Below are positions 10,428 through 22,318 of a DNA stretch of 28,537 nucleotides, one piece after another. A program made the translations under genes and the position numbers. Within the stretch, counting starts at the first letter, position 1, and each line of letters starts with the position of its first letter. Origin of the DNA: Pholiota molesta (Eukaryota; Basidiomycota; Agaricomycetes; Agaricales; Strophariaceae); assembly GCA_014925825.1 (NCBI GenBank), contig JACGCK010000406.1, positions 1 to 28,537 on the forward strand, written 5' to 3'. The notes under the pieces were generated by a model. The model ran no database searches, was not told the DNA's origin, and saw only the letters and a program-made list of their open reading frames with translations.

Positions 10428-13400
10428 TCAATCGTCCGTCAGGATGCCCTTCACCCCCCCGCTCTGCGTGCGGCCCCCATCGCGTGCGCGCGCCGTGTGC
10501 ATGCGCTGCGTCTTCCGCCCCGCCGACACGTTCCGCGGGCGCTCCCCCGGCGCGGGCTGCTGCTCCTCCGCGGGCGTCACCGGGAACGGGTAGTGCATCT
10601 GCTGCTCCGCCGCCGCCGCCTGCTGCGGGATGCGCACAGGCGGCACGGGCACTGGCGTCTGCTTCCGCGCCTTCTTCGTCTTCCCCGTGCTCGCGCTGTG
10701 CCTTGACGACACCGCCGACGACGATGAGCTCGACTTGGCGTGCGCGACCGATGCTGGTGGGGCTGGCGGTGCTGCCGCGCGCGGCGGCTGCTGCATGCGC
10801 GGCGCGTCCGTCGGCGTGGGCACGGACGGGTCCACCCAGTCGTCCTCGATATCATCGCCTTCATCCGCCTCTTGCCCGAAATCCGGGCCAGCGCCCGCAC
10901 CGTACCCGCCGCCCTTCACCGGCGCGCCCTCCGAATCCGCGCCCTGCCGCCCAAGCTCGAACCGGCTCGCCGGGCCCGGCGTGACCGGGTCCGCGGGGTC
11001 CTCCTCCGACGTGTCCGTGCTGTGCCGGTGCGCGTGGTGGTGATGTCGGTCGTGTTCGCGGTCGTCGCTCGGCGGACTGGCGCTCGACGAGCGCGTATCA
11101 AAGAACTCCTCCGGCGCGTCCTCCTCGCCCTCGCCCTGGGCGTCCGCGGCGTCAACCTCCACGCCCTCGTCATCCAAATCCAGATCGTCCGGCTCCGAGA
11201 TGGACTCGAGCCCCATACAATCATCCGAGTCCGAGGGCCACGTCGGGGGCTCGTTCTCTATCGAGAATATCGTCTTCGGCAGCTACAGCACCCCTCAACA
11301 TCAACAACGCAAAGTCTAAATGAGAAGGGAAAGAGAAACGCACCTCAGCCACCCGCCGCTTGAAATCCACCCACGCCTGCTCGTCGCGGCACAGGAACCC
11401 AATCAACATGCTCGGGTCCAGACCGCTGAGCGGCATCTTGCGCACGCGCTCGCAGTGGAACGTCTTGAGCTCCGCCGCGCTGTAAGCGTTGCAATAGTGC
11501 AGCTGCACCGGGTCGAGCGGCTCTTGCGCTGGCGCTGGCGGACCTGTCGCAGTCACGTAAACTGTAAACACGACACTCCATGCCCAAGAAAACGAAGGAA
11601 CATACCCTGCGGCGGCGGCGCGACATACGCCACGCGATGCGCCCCATGCTGCTGATACGACGGCGGCGGGCTCCTTCCCTCCTCCCTTTCCCCTTCCCCT
11701 TCCTCCAGCACCTCGCCACCATCCCTCTCCCACGCACCCCCACCCGCAGACTCCGCATACACACTCCCCGCCCAGCTGCTCGACGCGCCCGAGCCCGCCG
11801 ACGAGCGCGAGAACTGCTGCTGCAGCGGGCTCGGCGACGTCGGCGCGTGCGACGCCGCGCTGCCCGACGTGCGCACGGACGCGGGCGACGCGGGCGGCGC
11901 GCGCGCAGCGCTCGCGCCCGGGTGCGGATGGCTGTTCGTCGTCGACGCGCGCCGGCGGCTGCGGGTCGGCGGGCTGCGGCTGCCTTCCGCCTCCGCCTCC
12001 CTTTCCCTTTCCATCTCCTCTTCCTCCTCCTCGTCGTTGTCGTTGTGGCTGTTATTCGTCTCAGTGACACTCTCCTCCTGCGCCCGTGCCCCTGCCGCCC
12101 CACGCGCCTCTGCTGGGCTTGCTGGGCCTGCTGCTCCCTGACCATCTGCATCTGCCGCTGCTCATACACCTGCTGCTGCACCGCCGGCGGGGGCGGGCGC
12201 AGCGGCACCGCGGGCCGCGGATTATGCGGGTCGAGGTAAAAGAGCGCGTCCGCCTGGCTGCCGACGAAGTAGTACGAGCTGCTCGGGCGCCCGCCCGCGA
12301 TGCCCACGCTCTGCGGGAACGTGTACAGGGTCTGGCCAATCATCGTCAGTCGCCGTCGTCATCAGACGACGGCTGTTGGGTGAAGGACGGAATAAATGGG
12401 GGGAACACACCTTGATCGTCTCATAATAAATCGGATTCACCCCCTCGATCCCCAGCCTTATCCCAAGCAGCAGCAGCACCGGCCGCTCGCCCCACCCCGC
12501 GGTATGCTGCCTTCTCGGCGAGCGGCTCGTATCGCCATGGCTCGCCGCGAACACCTGGCTCTGGTACAGCGTGCTGTCCGTCGCCAGCGCCACCGCCAAA
12601 CCACACTCCGGGAACGCGTTCACCAGCGTCCTACACCATCCAAAAGAAAAAGTAAGCTTCACATAATGGAGAAAGGAGACGCAACGCACTTGATCGCCCC
12701 AGCAGCCACACTCGGCCCAAACCACTGCCCCACATCCGTGCCCAGCTCCTTGCCCGCGAGCGCCATCCGGTGCACGCTGAACGGCGCCTGCGGCGCCGGC
12801 GTGTCCAGGAACCACGTCAGGATCCGCACGTACGCGGCGTACTCCGGGGTCGCTACGGGGTGCAGCGGTTGGCGCCATTCTGTGTACATTACACCCAAGA
12901 TCAAACGAAGTCAATTGTCAGCCCAAATGTTCGACGGAAAGTGTGGGAGGATAGGGATAGGAGGATAGGAGAAGCACGCACCGCGTCCAAGATGCACCTC
13001 CACCAACGCATTCGCCAACAGACTCTGCCCCGTGCGCAGCATGCACCCCCACCCCGCATCGCTGTTCCACGTGCGCTCCGCGCCCCAGTTCCACGGCTTC
13101 CTCCCTGCGGGGCTCTTCCCCCCTTCCGCGCTACTCGAGTACACACTCCCTGAATGCACACTGCTATTGGTACTAACACTGCTCACGGCGCTGCTCACGG
13201 CGCTACCCCCACCGCCGCCACCGCCGCCGCCGTACGCCGCGCGCCCATACACCGCGGGCTCCGGCACGCTACAGAGCGCGAGGTCGCCGAGCCGCGCGTC
13301 CCGGATCGGCGTCCCGAAGTGCGATCTGTACGTGAGCCACACGCGCGACGTGAAGTCGCGGTAGAACGCCGGCGGCCAGTGCGCGCCGGGCGCCGCCGCG

Positions 13401-14422
13401 CCGCCGCCGCCGTGCGTGCCCGTTGATGTTGAGAGGGAACCGTGCGGCCCCTCGGACGACGACGCGGCGGACCCCGCGCTCGAGCGCCAGCTGCCCGCTC
13501 GCCCGCGCCCGCTCTTGCTCTCCTTCTTATACCGGCCGCCCACACCAGGGTCCGTCACCGACCCACCAACGCCGCCCTCGCCCGCGGCGGGCGCGGACGG
13601 CGGCGGCGGCGGCTCCCAGCCGGGGTGCATGACGCCGAGGAGCCAGATCGGGTCCGTGCACTTATCCGGCACCGCATCGCTGTCGAGCAGGTACCGCATC
13701 GCCTTGTCCAGCGTGCCCTTGCCGTGCTTCGCCGCCGCGATGAGCGCCGCGGGCCCGGTGATCTTGCGCGGGCTCGCATTGGCGCCGTTGGGGGTGTTCT
13801 GCGAGGAGGAGGAGGCGCCGTGCTGCGCGAGGATGTGCGGCAGCGAGAGGTCCGTGGAGGACGTGGAGAAGGTGTGCGCGAACCAGCCGCTGAGGCGCGT
13901 GGGGAGGTCGCCGATGCGGCTCGTGCTCGACGTCGAGGAGTACAGGCTCTGCAGGTGCTGCGCCTCGGGCGCCGACGCGGCGGGGTACTCTGACCTTGTG
14001 CGCGCGCGGGGCGAGGGGATGGGCACGGGCTGCGGGGGCGAGGACGGCGGCGACTGGGGGCTGTGGTTGTGGTTGTGGTTGTGGGGCTCGATGATGATCG
14101 GGGGTTCGTCCATGGCGAGCTCGGCGGGGGTGAGGTCGGGGTCGGCGGGCGGGGTGGAGGTGGACTTGCGGTCCTTGGAGATGGAGAGGAACTTGCTCGT
14201 CTTGCGGGGCTTGGCGGGCTGGCCATGCGGCGGCTCCGGCGAGGGGCTCGCGGCGCTGCTGCTGGGGCTGCCGCTGGCGAGAGACGGAGAGGGGCTGCTG
14301 CCCTGTGAGTCGGCGACGGACTTGCTGCGGTCGCGGGTGGACTGCTTCTGGAGGAAGCGGGGGAGTTTTGAGGGCCCGATGGCGGGCGAGGAGTGTCTCG
14401 GGAGGGCGTCGTTGGACGACAT
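10428..14422 (-). CDS. ATG4: Autophagy cysteine protease Atg4 (about 1210 aa), one frame discrepancy
   Basis: Cysteine protease of the cytosol that trims the Atg8 C-terminus and later removes it from lipid. Exons: 14422-12982, 12879-12690, 12630-12411, 12331-11606, 11543-11344, 11282-10428; introns 59-102 nt. Catalytic Cys460 lies in [13 protein letters not shown]; Asp651 and His653 lie in LDPHNPRP after [25 protein letters not shown]-like, [17 protein letters not shown] and [20 protein letters not shown] are further Atg4 hallmarks. Long disordered stretches are added: Ser/Pro-rich with an alternating HN run (14063-14084) at the N-terminus, a Gln/Glu-rich insert after the catalytic domain's DPH, and an acidic tail after [11 protein letters not shown]. 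Exon 4 changes frame near 12110: before it the Gln-rich frame, after it the frame reading EESVTETNN. That needs one extra base or an extra intron. A polypyrimidine tract and CTGTAG just before the ATG suggest a 5'-UTR intron. Confidence 0.88.
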
Positions 14423-16040
14423 GGCCGATTAGCTACAGATCAGGTCAGTCAATGAAGGTGGGAAGATGCTGCGAGAAGAAGAAGACAGGCCCCTCCGTGC
14501 ATGCTGCCCCTCCGTCCGTGCACCCAGCATGCAGTCACCACCCCAGCACCTCCCCAGCACCAGCCCATCGCCACCGCCCGCACCGCCACGGAGCCCCACA
14601 CCAGAGCGAAAAGGAACACGGAGACCCACCAGATCTAAGGCAGCAGCGCGATAAGCCCGCACTATCTGTTCTGTATCACAGGCCCATCAGCACCCACACC
14701 CACCCAGCGTGCAAAATCACCTACACACCCAGCACCCCCTAGGTTCCGCCGCTCGTCGTGGCGTGGCGGTCGTGTTGCGTCGTGGCGTGTCGTGGCGTGC
14801 TGCGCCTGCCCAGGCGGAGTGAGATGGGGGGACGGTGTGGTGGATGTTGAGTGAGACCCGGTGCACGCGCGATCCGCCGTGTTTGGTTGACGCTTGTTGC
14901 TCCCAGGGTCACTCTCTCGTCATCACCACCGTCCCGCTCCTGCCCACACCGCTGCCCACCGAGCTATCGACTCACCATCCATCGCGCAGACTCGATTTTA
15001 TTTGCTATGTTTTCTCCTATCTGGCTCCTCTGATATCGTAAATTTCTGAAATTGTATATCGGCATCTACATCCGTCTGAAAATTGTATTGCCCACGCCAA
15101 CACCACTTACGACACTTGCTAAACCTATCCACCGCCATTTATGCCTGCTTATCCATTCGAATTGGCCAGCACGATAGGCCCGTGCACGTCCTAATTTTCT
15201 TTCCTTAACCTCGCGCTCGGATCCTATCCGACACTCGCCACGTATAACCCTGCCTCCCTACATTCAAGCTGTCTTATTTCGAGCGCCGCTCGCTGGCTGC
15301 TGTATCCAAATATAACGCAAGACCAAAAAAAACGCCTCGACTATGGTCTATCTCGCTCTCTGCTCTCGAACCTTCGCCCAAAGCACCTTCATTTTGCTTT
15401 CATCAGTTTGATCGATGTGATCTCTAATCAGATCACGCCCCGGGCCACCGCTGGTGGCACGTTCGTCATCGCTCCAGCTCCTTCTCAACCACACCCCATC
15501 TTAACAGCTCAGCTTGCTCAACGTCTTCCTTCTCTGCTCTGGGACTAAGTATGACGACGCCGCCTGTCAGTTTCGCTCAAGCGTACCTTCACCCACGACC
15601 TGACCCACCTCGTGAATCTTGCATTCCCCACACACCGAGGCGCCGCCGTCTGCCCGCTGACCCGCAGCTGCCGCACCCGCCCGCCTCCTATGTTTTGCTT
15701 TGCGAATTGCGAGATCCACGAAGTCGCGCCCCGTCCGTCGTCCTCTACGAATCATGTCGGTGAACCAGGATCCCATGCGCATGACACACCCCTACCCCCC
15801 GTTCGTCCTCCCATCCGCGCCACTTAAGCGCGTCAACCTGCCCAAACCCATCGCGAATCTTCTCCGGCCGGCCCCAGCCGCTCAGCCCCGCTCCGCTCAG
15901 CCTGGCTGGCCCTCCAGGTCCCTGCCCTTGATCTAGAGCTCGCTGTCGTCGATAGCCTGATCCACTCTCGCTGTCCGAACATTCGAAAAAGAGTCGATGG
16001 CTGCTACCAAAGCTCTATGCGACGCTACGAACCTGCACCT
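14423..16040. other. Upstream region of Atg4; no convincing gene
   Basis: Contains short GTCGTGGCGT-type imperfect repeats at about 14753-14800 and pyrimidine-rich sequence from 14900 to 15550. Small open frames at 15551-15763 and 15700-15936 (plus) are proline/arginine-rich and show no family motif. They could be leader sequence or chance. Nothing firm can be annotated. Confidence 0.45.
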
Positions 16041-16765
16041 AATAGTTTCGCCATGCCCGCTATCTCGGTCAATGTTATTTCTCTGCTTCCCAACGTGCGG
16101 TTCTGCCTTCGCGCGCGCTATCCATACGCGATAAACATTCTTCAATTGGAACACCGATTATAACCATTGAATTTCAATAATAATAACATACACCGAATTC
16201 TGCATCCAGAAAAGTGGGCGCTTTGCCAGATAATGACCGCAGACTCCCACCAAAGACTCTGGAAGCCGCCCGACACCTGCTGTGTGTAGTAGTGTTCGCC
16301 ATGCTCTCTATCTCGGATACACAGCAGCGTCTAGGGGTACCTGTGGTTTTGTGGATTCTATTTCTCTGCTTCTCGACGAGCGGATCTTCCTTCGCGCGCG
16401 TTATTCATGCGCATGAAAACATTTTTCGATTGGAACACGGATTATAACCATTGCATTTCAATAAATAATGACATACATCGAATTCTGCGTCTAGAAATGT
16501 GCCGCTTTGACAGATAATGACCGCAGACTGTCACCAAAGACTCTGGCAGCCGCCCGACTCCTGCTGCGTGTAATAGTGTTCGCCACGCTCTCTATGTCAG
16601 ATACAACGTTTCTATTTCTACCTATGGCTAGGTCAACTTCTCCCTGAGTGGCTCCTCTTTCCCTCGCGCTATCCATGCGCATGGAAACATTTCCCAATTC
16701 AACACCGATTATAACCATTAAATTTTAATAATAATACATCGACTGGTGCGTCTAGAAATATGGCG
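16041..16765. repeat. About 2.6 tandem copies of a diverged ~270-bp unit
   Basis: Three successive blocks (about 16041-16213, 16214-16498, 16499-16765) share the same order of words: AGATAATGACCGCAGACT, CACCAAAGACTCTGG, GTGTTCGCCA.GCTCTCTAT, TTCTCTGCTTC, CTTCGCGCGCG.TAT.CATGCGCATG, GGAACACCGATTATAACCAT, TTTCAATAATAA, ATACATCGA, TGCGTCTAGAAA. The first block is 5'-partial. Copies differ by substitutions and small indels, so the array is old. No coding potential was recognised. It may be a minisatellite or a degenerate transposon terminus. Confidence 0.75.
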
Positions 16766-16794
16766 CAAATTAACCCGTAGTAAATTTTGACAGG

Positions 16795-17640
16795 GGGTGC
16801 GACCGTCCTTGAGTGCGGCGGGCAGGCCATATGATGCTTCATCCCCCGGCCCTCCATCACAGCGCTGCTCGCTGCGATGCGGAATAACGGTAGCGGTGAT
16901 AGGTGCTAATTAATTCGGAATATCGTCTCAAAATCATATCTGATTCGCAAGTACCTCTAAGAATTCTAAAATTCGTAGCCTAGTGATAACACCAAGTCAG
17001 AGATATCATATACACAATGCTTGTCATTTGAGGGTATGTATCACCGGCGTAAACTCACAACAAACTATTTAAAGGCTTGGAAGTACTGCATTACAACCCA
17101 CATTATTGAAGCTCGATGATTCCTCACGTTTAAATTTCTGTGTCTAAGTATACCACGCGAATCAGGACACGCATGTTCAGTTCATCTTCTCCATCTTTTT
17201 ATACGAGATATATACTAATATATTCACATATTCTCAACTTCACCCCACCCACATTCCAGATTATAAATTTGTGTCCTCGACTTCCGCAGGATACTGCTAC
17301 GCCACTTCGACAGCCAAATGATCAAGGTGCGCGCGACCATCCCCGATCTCGGCGGGCAGGTCATACATTCCGTCTTCCCTGGGCCTACATTGCATGCAGC
17401 GCAGCTCGCTGCGATGTTGAATAATGGTATACGTACTAAGTAGGGGTGATAGGTGCTAATTACTTCTGAATATCGTCTCAAAATTATATCTCATTCACAA
17501 GTCCTCTAAAATTCGTAGCACTACCAACCAAGTCAGAGGTATCATATACATAATGCCTGGCATTCGAGGATATGTATCACCGAGGTACACTCACAACAAA
17601 CTGTTTAAACGCTTGAAAGCACTGCATTATAATGCGTCTG
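16795..17640. repeat. Direct duplication of ~310 bp (16795-17105 and 17325-17640)
   Basis: The two segments align collinearly: GCGGGCAGG..CAT, GCTCGCTGCGATG, GTGATAGGTGCTAATTA, GAATATCGTCTCAAAAT, CCAAGTCAGAG.TATCATATACA, GTATGTATCACCG, CTCACAACAAACT.TTTAAA.GCTTG, CTGCATTA.AA. The right copy contains the last ~20 codons of the minus-strand gene ending at 17577. In the left copy the corresponding frame has a TAG and loses identity beyond about 17105. So the left copy is a decayed duplicate of a gene's 3' end plus its flank, offset by about 536 bp. Confidence 0.8.
17291..17443 (+). pseudogene. Possible orphan 3' exon (coding fragment), function unknown
   Basis: After a CCGCAG acceptor at 17289 an open stretch reads ILLRHFDSQ, then MIKVRATIPDLGGQVIHSV and further to AAQLAAMLNNG, ending TAG at 17443. 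The same C-terminal sequence is recognisable but broken in the left duplicate (16820-16890, with a TGA). The shared coding flavour suggests the 3' end of a plus-strand gene that converges on the gene ending at 17577. No upstream exon or family was recognised. It could be chance. Confidence 0.3.
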
Positions 17641-18464
17641 TTGACCAACGGCGACATGCCGTCGACAACGAGGTTTGAAGTACCCGGCTGCGGGATGGGT
17701 GGGGTGAATTTTTCCACAACCGTCGGTGTAGGCGGACACTGTCCCCTCGCCACGGCTAAAGCAAGCTCCATCGTCACTGGTATCTTGTAGAACGTCGGCG
17801 CCGTCCCGACCATAACCACACCTGGGAAGGTCTTACTTTCAAAAGCCGCTTCCTCCCAAAACTGTGCCTTTTGCTCCATCTCCATAAAGGCGGCGATTGC
17901 TCCTGCGATAAGCTGTGGTTCGGGATCAGGCACGATCTGCTCCATAGAGAAAAAGCGCTTTGGGATGTCATCGTTCAGCGAGTCATCCACCCGCCATGAT
18001 CTCAGAGGCATACACACCTTATATTCCTTCGCGAGAAACAGATACTCGAGCCCATTTCTCCATTTCATCACAGAGACGTCCACCGTGCCACTGACTCGCT
18101 CCCCACACATTTCCAATGGCATCTCATTCTTCGTGCGGACGACGCGATGGCCCTCATCGTACCCCATCATCCTCAGCATGTACACAAGGAAATCAGTCAC
18201 GAAAGGCTGCTCGTCCCCACGGAACACCGTAGCACTCTCCAAGTATGCGAAAAAGTCTATATCCGCCTTGAATAGCTGATAGCCAGAGTCGGTGGGCTCC
18301 TCTTTGTAATCGAGGATGGCGCGTGAGACCGAAGTGAGCTCAGGCAAGCTGGCGCTTCCGAAGAAAGTAGACATATCCACTTCGACGACTTGGATATTGA
18401 AGGCAAGGAGCTCGTTCTTCCCCCATTCGTCGCCAGGTTTCGCTACAGGGACCGTGTTCGCCAT
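17577..18464 (-). CDS. Protein of unknown function, mushroom-specific family with PD-(D/E)XK-like pattern (295 aa)
   Basis: Intron-less open frame of 295 residues with its own ATG (18464) and TGA (17577). It is acidic-hydrophobic with no signal peptide or membrane segment. It resembles, from memory, a family expanded in Agaricomycetes with conserved WG.N.LLAFNI near the start and DPEPQLIAGAIAAF further on (residues 180-193). Asp129 in SGTVDVSVM followed by FLAKEYK (Glu147, Lys149) has the spacing and strand-like context of a PD-(D/E)XK nuclease core. This is a pattern inference only, and a glutamine-rich QxxxY-type helix motif is not obvious. The 3' end has been duplicated about 540 bp away. 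Function unknown. Confidence 0.7.
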   Translation of the reverse strand: MANTVPVAKPGDEWGKNELLAFNIQVVEVDMSTFFGSASLPELTSVSRAILDYKEEPTDSGYQLFKADIDFFAYLESATVFRGDEQPFVTDFLVYMLRMMGYDEGHRVVRTKNEMPLEMCGERVSGTVDVSVMKWRNGLEYLFLAKEYKVCMPLRSWRVDDSLNDDIPKRFFSMEQIVPDPEPQLIAGAIAAFMEMEQKAQFWEEAAFESKTFPGVVMVGTAPTFYKIPVTMELALAVARGQCPPTPTVVEKFTPPIPQPGTSNLVVDGMSPLVNRRIIMQCFQAFKQFVVSVPR

Positions 18465-20537
18465 GAGCCTTGAGGGCAGTATCCAACCGAGGACATCCTA
18501 TTCGCTGGCATGACAGAGCATTAAACGCCCAGTCCGTCCGGATCAACAACCGCCGGCCAGGGCGACACGTGCCACCTCTTGGGCGAGAGTGGCATAGCGC
18601 GTTCAAAGCGCGCTGGTAGCGCGTCGGTCGACTCTCGAGCTGACCACTGCGGTTGTATTGCGAATCCTACCTGCATCATGTGCTTTAACCTCATCGGAGC
18701 CCATGGCTTACGATTCATGCACACTACTGTCAGTCAATGGCCGTGCTGGAATGATACCTACAATAAGTAATCTGCTCCCAAACACAATACGGGCAAAGAT
18801 TCAAAGAGAGAATCTCAGGAGTTAGGAGTCGTTCATAAGATATTAATTTTACCAAGACACAGCCAAAAAAACAATAAGGGGCGATTATAATGGAATGCGG
18901 TACAGCATTTAGAGAACCGAAACAACCCAATTATCCTGAGATAGTAATTTCTACCCTCCTGTTTTTCATGACGGATATGCCACCCATAACGTATCAGACA
19001 AATAGCTGGAGATTAAGAGGCTGTGGTCGATCATAACCACGGACTTATATAGCCCCAGGTAAATTTATTCAGTGCTAATCGTCCCCACAAATTCCTTCAA
19101 ATTCTTGCGTCCCATCCTAATGCTCGCCATGCTGCCTGGGTAAAGCGACACGTCATTGTGCTAGCCTTTCTCATTCATCATCGCGTAGATTCGAGATCTC
19201 ACGTTCCTCTCACGTCTCGAACCAGGAGGCTCCATCACAGTCGGTATATTCCACGCACTAGCCAGCAGGCTGCAGCACAAGTCCATTGACAAGTGCTGCA
19301 TCGTGGAATGTCAACGGAACTGATGATAGGGCGCTCCTGTCGTCATGAACCCATCTGCGAATGAACTTGTTCTTGGGAAACATATAACCTGGCGATAAAC
19401 GAACAATAGAGTTAGACTACACTCGCATCTAATGGACGCTCCAGCTCCACTATACATCCACGTCGTTGGGTATTCGCCAGCCCAATTGGTGAGTTTGATA
19501 GATTGAGGTGTAAAATGAGAGCTCAATGACGGACGAAGTCGAATCCCAGTCGCTGAGAGGGCAGTAGGCTCTTCGCAAGGAGCAGAAGTATTAAAGATGG
19601 AGGACAGTATGGTTGCGATAACACAGCCGGTAGACATAATTGGATATTGGGCAAGCAACATCGCGGTTTGAGTTCACCACTTGAAGCTGCAGGAGGATTG
19701 GTTTTGAGCAAGCTAAATTCCATGCTCTTCTAAGAGGCGCCACAATCGACTCCCTCATTTCGAGTCTATGGAATTTTCACGCTAGTCGTACCAGACCCTC
19801 CTGTAGCCAACCCATCGCGTGTGCTGGAAGAACTCGTAGCGCTCATCCATAGTTGCCCCTCATTCTGCATCGTTTTGAATCATCTAGAAATGGACGTAGC
19901 TGGATTCCTTTCAGATACGAAGTTCGTAATCGATATGTTCAGACAGACCTAGAGAGACTCGCGTCATGCTGGACGGCGCATTCGCTAATGGACTGTGAGC
20001 AGGATGTGGAAGTTGGTGAAAAGGTGTTTGTGGGAATCAACGTGGGTTGGTTTCCATAGGGTTGCGCTGGGTTGCGCCGATCGGCCCGGCCCATCGCTGG
20101 TCTAAAAATACTTGTCTACTGACGCGCTCCGAAGAACATCTGTCTTCCTGTGGTCTCGCATGCATGGAAAGTCTGGCGGACAATTTGGGAACATCCAATC
20201 AAAGAATTCACGACACAACAATTTCCTGCGCGCACATGACAGATCGTTCGAGGTCATAAGATGCTTGCAGTGCGATGGAAAACACGCGAAGCTCGGAGGA
20301 TTGCTCGAATAAAGCTCCAGGATATAGAACAACGGAGAAATAGGTAGGCCACGTGGTGGTTAGCGAGCGCCTCAAATTTAACAAGCAAAAAAGAACACGA
20401 AGTCTGATTGGGAACATTATTTTCCGACATTTGCACCAACTACGTCCTTCGGATGCTATTTATTACTTCCATTTACAAAAACGTCATCTAATGCCGTCGT
20501 TTTCGCGTTAAGACGCTGTAGGTACTCGACCCAGCTC
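18465..20537. other. Gene-poor stretch between unknown gene and xylanase
   Basis: No recognisable domain was found on either strand. One weak candidate lies at 19661-19311 minus: a small open frame with a hydrophobic start (MSTGCVIATILSSIF) and a TCTAAC branch-like word before a CGCCAG acceptor, which could be a short secreted protein with one intron. It has no family match that I know. The rest holds the upstream region of the 295-residue gene and the downstream region of the xylanase. Confidence 0.4.
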
Positions 20538-21502
<965 letters not shown>

Positions 21503-22318
21503 GATGGTCAAGTGTACTGAGCCTTGAGCGAACTAATGATTGTTGCACAAATAGCGTTGCTTTTATGCACGCTCGGGAGAAACGCGGGTACACTGGAGTA
21601 AAATCTAGACGCGTGATATATCTCGAGGAAGGCCGCGGAAAATTGTTAACGTTAACTTCGTATTACCTACGTTCGCTTGGCCTCTGTAAAATAGATCATC
21701 AGGAGCTCAATAAGTATCGGGCGCCGCTAGAGTGGAGCACAGGATTTTTTGTTGAAGGAGTTGACGGGCAAGGACATCATTTCCGAGCAGAAAACATCTT
21801 CGATCAATTCGTATGCCACGTTAATCGCACGTGGCCTCTTAATTTTCCCGATGAACTATTTCTTACGGGCGGGGTTCTCGAAAGTTGAGTATGTCCGTAA
21901 TCGTTCGAGTTGAATGAGGCTGTACAACAGTGAAAAATTGTACTTGAAGGAGTTTGGAGAACAAATGTCGCCGACAATGGTTGCACAATTGATGAAAGCG
22001 CGCGCTGGCATCAAGTTCAGCGCGAAGAATACCCGTTCTCATTGAACTGTGACGGTCCGGCTGAGCCACACTGGATCCACGTGGGTACCGAGGATGCCAG
22101 TAGGCGCCAGTACGCCGGCAAAATGCAAGGGAAACCTTCGGGCTCTGGTCGATGCACTTTAAAAAGTTCGGCTCCGGAATTCGGATGTTCTTGCATCAAC
22201 AAACACCGGCAACGCTGGCCGCTTGCCGCGGGTGGTCGACGCTTGCTTCATTCCTCCATCTTCCCATCCACAGTCATGTCCTGCGAATCACCCACATTAC
22301 TGGCACGCACCCATCTCA
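21503..22318. other. Intergenic stretch between divergent xylanase and Fic genes
   Basis: It holds the upstream regions of both genes. Short open frames here (for example 22042-22335 plus) have no family motif. No RNA gene or repeat was recognised. Confidence 0.45.
21561..21567 (-). promoter_or_regulatory. Candidate TATA-like element of the xylanase gene
   Basis: CATAAAA on the minus strand about 60 nt upstream of the xylanase ATG. Position fits a core promoter; sequence is only a near match. No clear carbon-regulation or XlnR-type site was verified. Confidence 0.3.

Noticed and set aside
13421..13475. Plus-strand frame shift or gene start near GC-rich Atg4 exon 1
   Set aside because: The minus-strand exon is continuous through this region and contains WxTYRSHF and catalytic Cys segments.
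10484..14432. Long plus-strand frames opposite Atg4 (e.g. 13416-14432, 11580-12239)
   Set aside because: Arg/Ala/Pro-rich composition typical of the reverse of GC-rich coding DNA; no motifs, and the minus strand carries clear Atg4 exons.
15551..15936. Small Pro/Arg-rich proteins upstream of the repeat region
   Set aside because: Short, compositionally biased, overlapping frames with no supporting motif.
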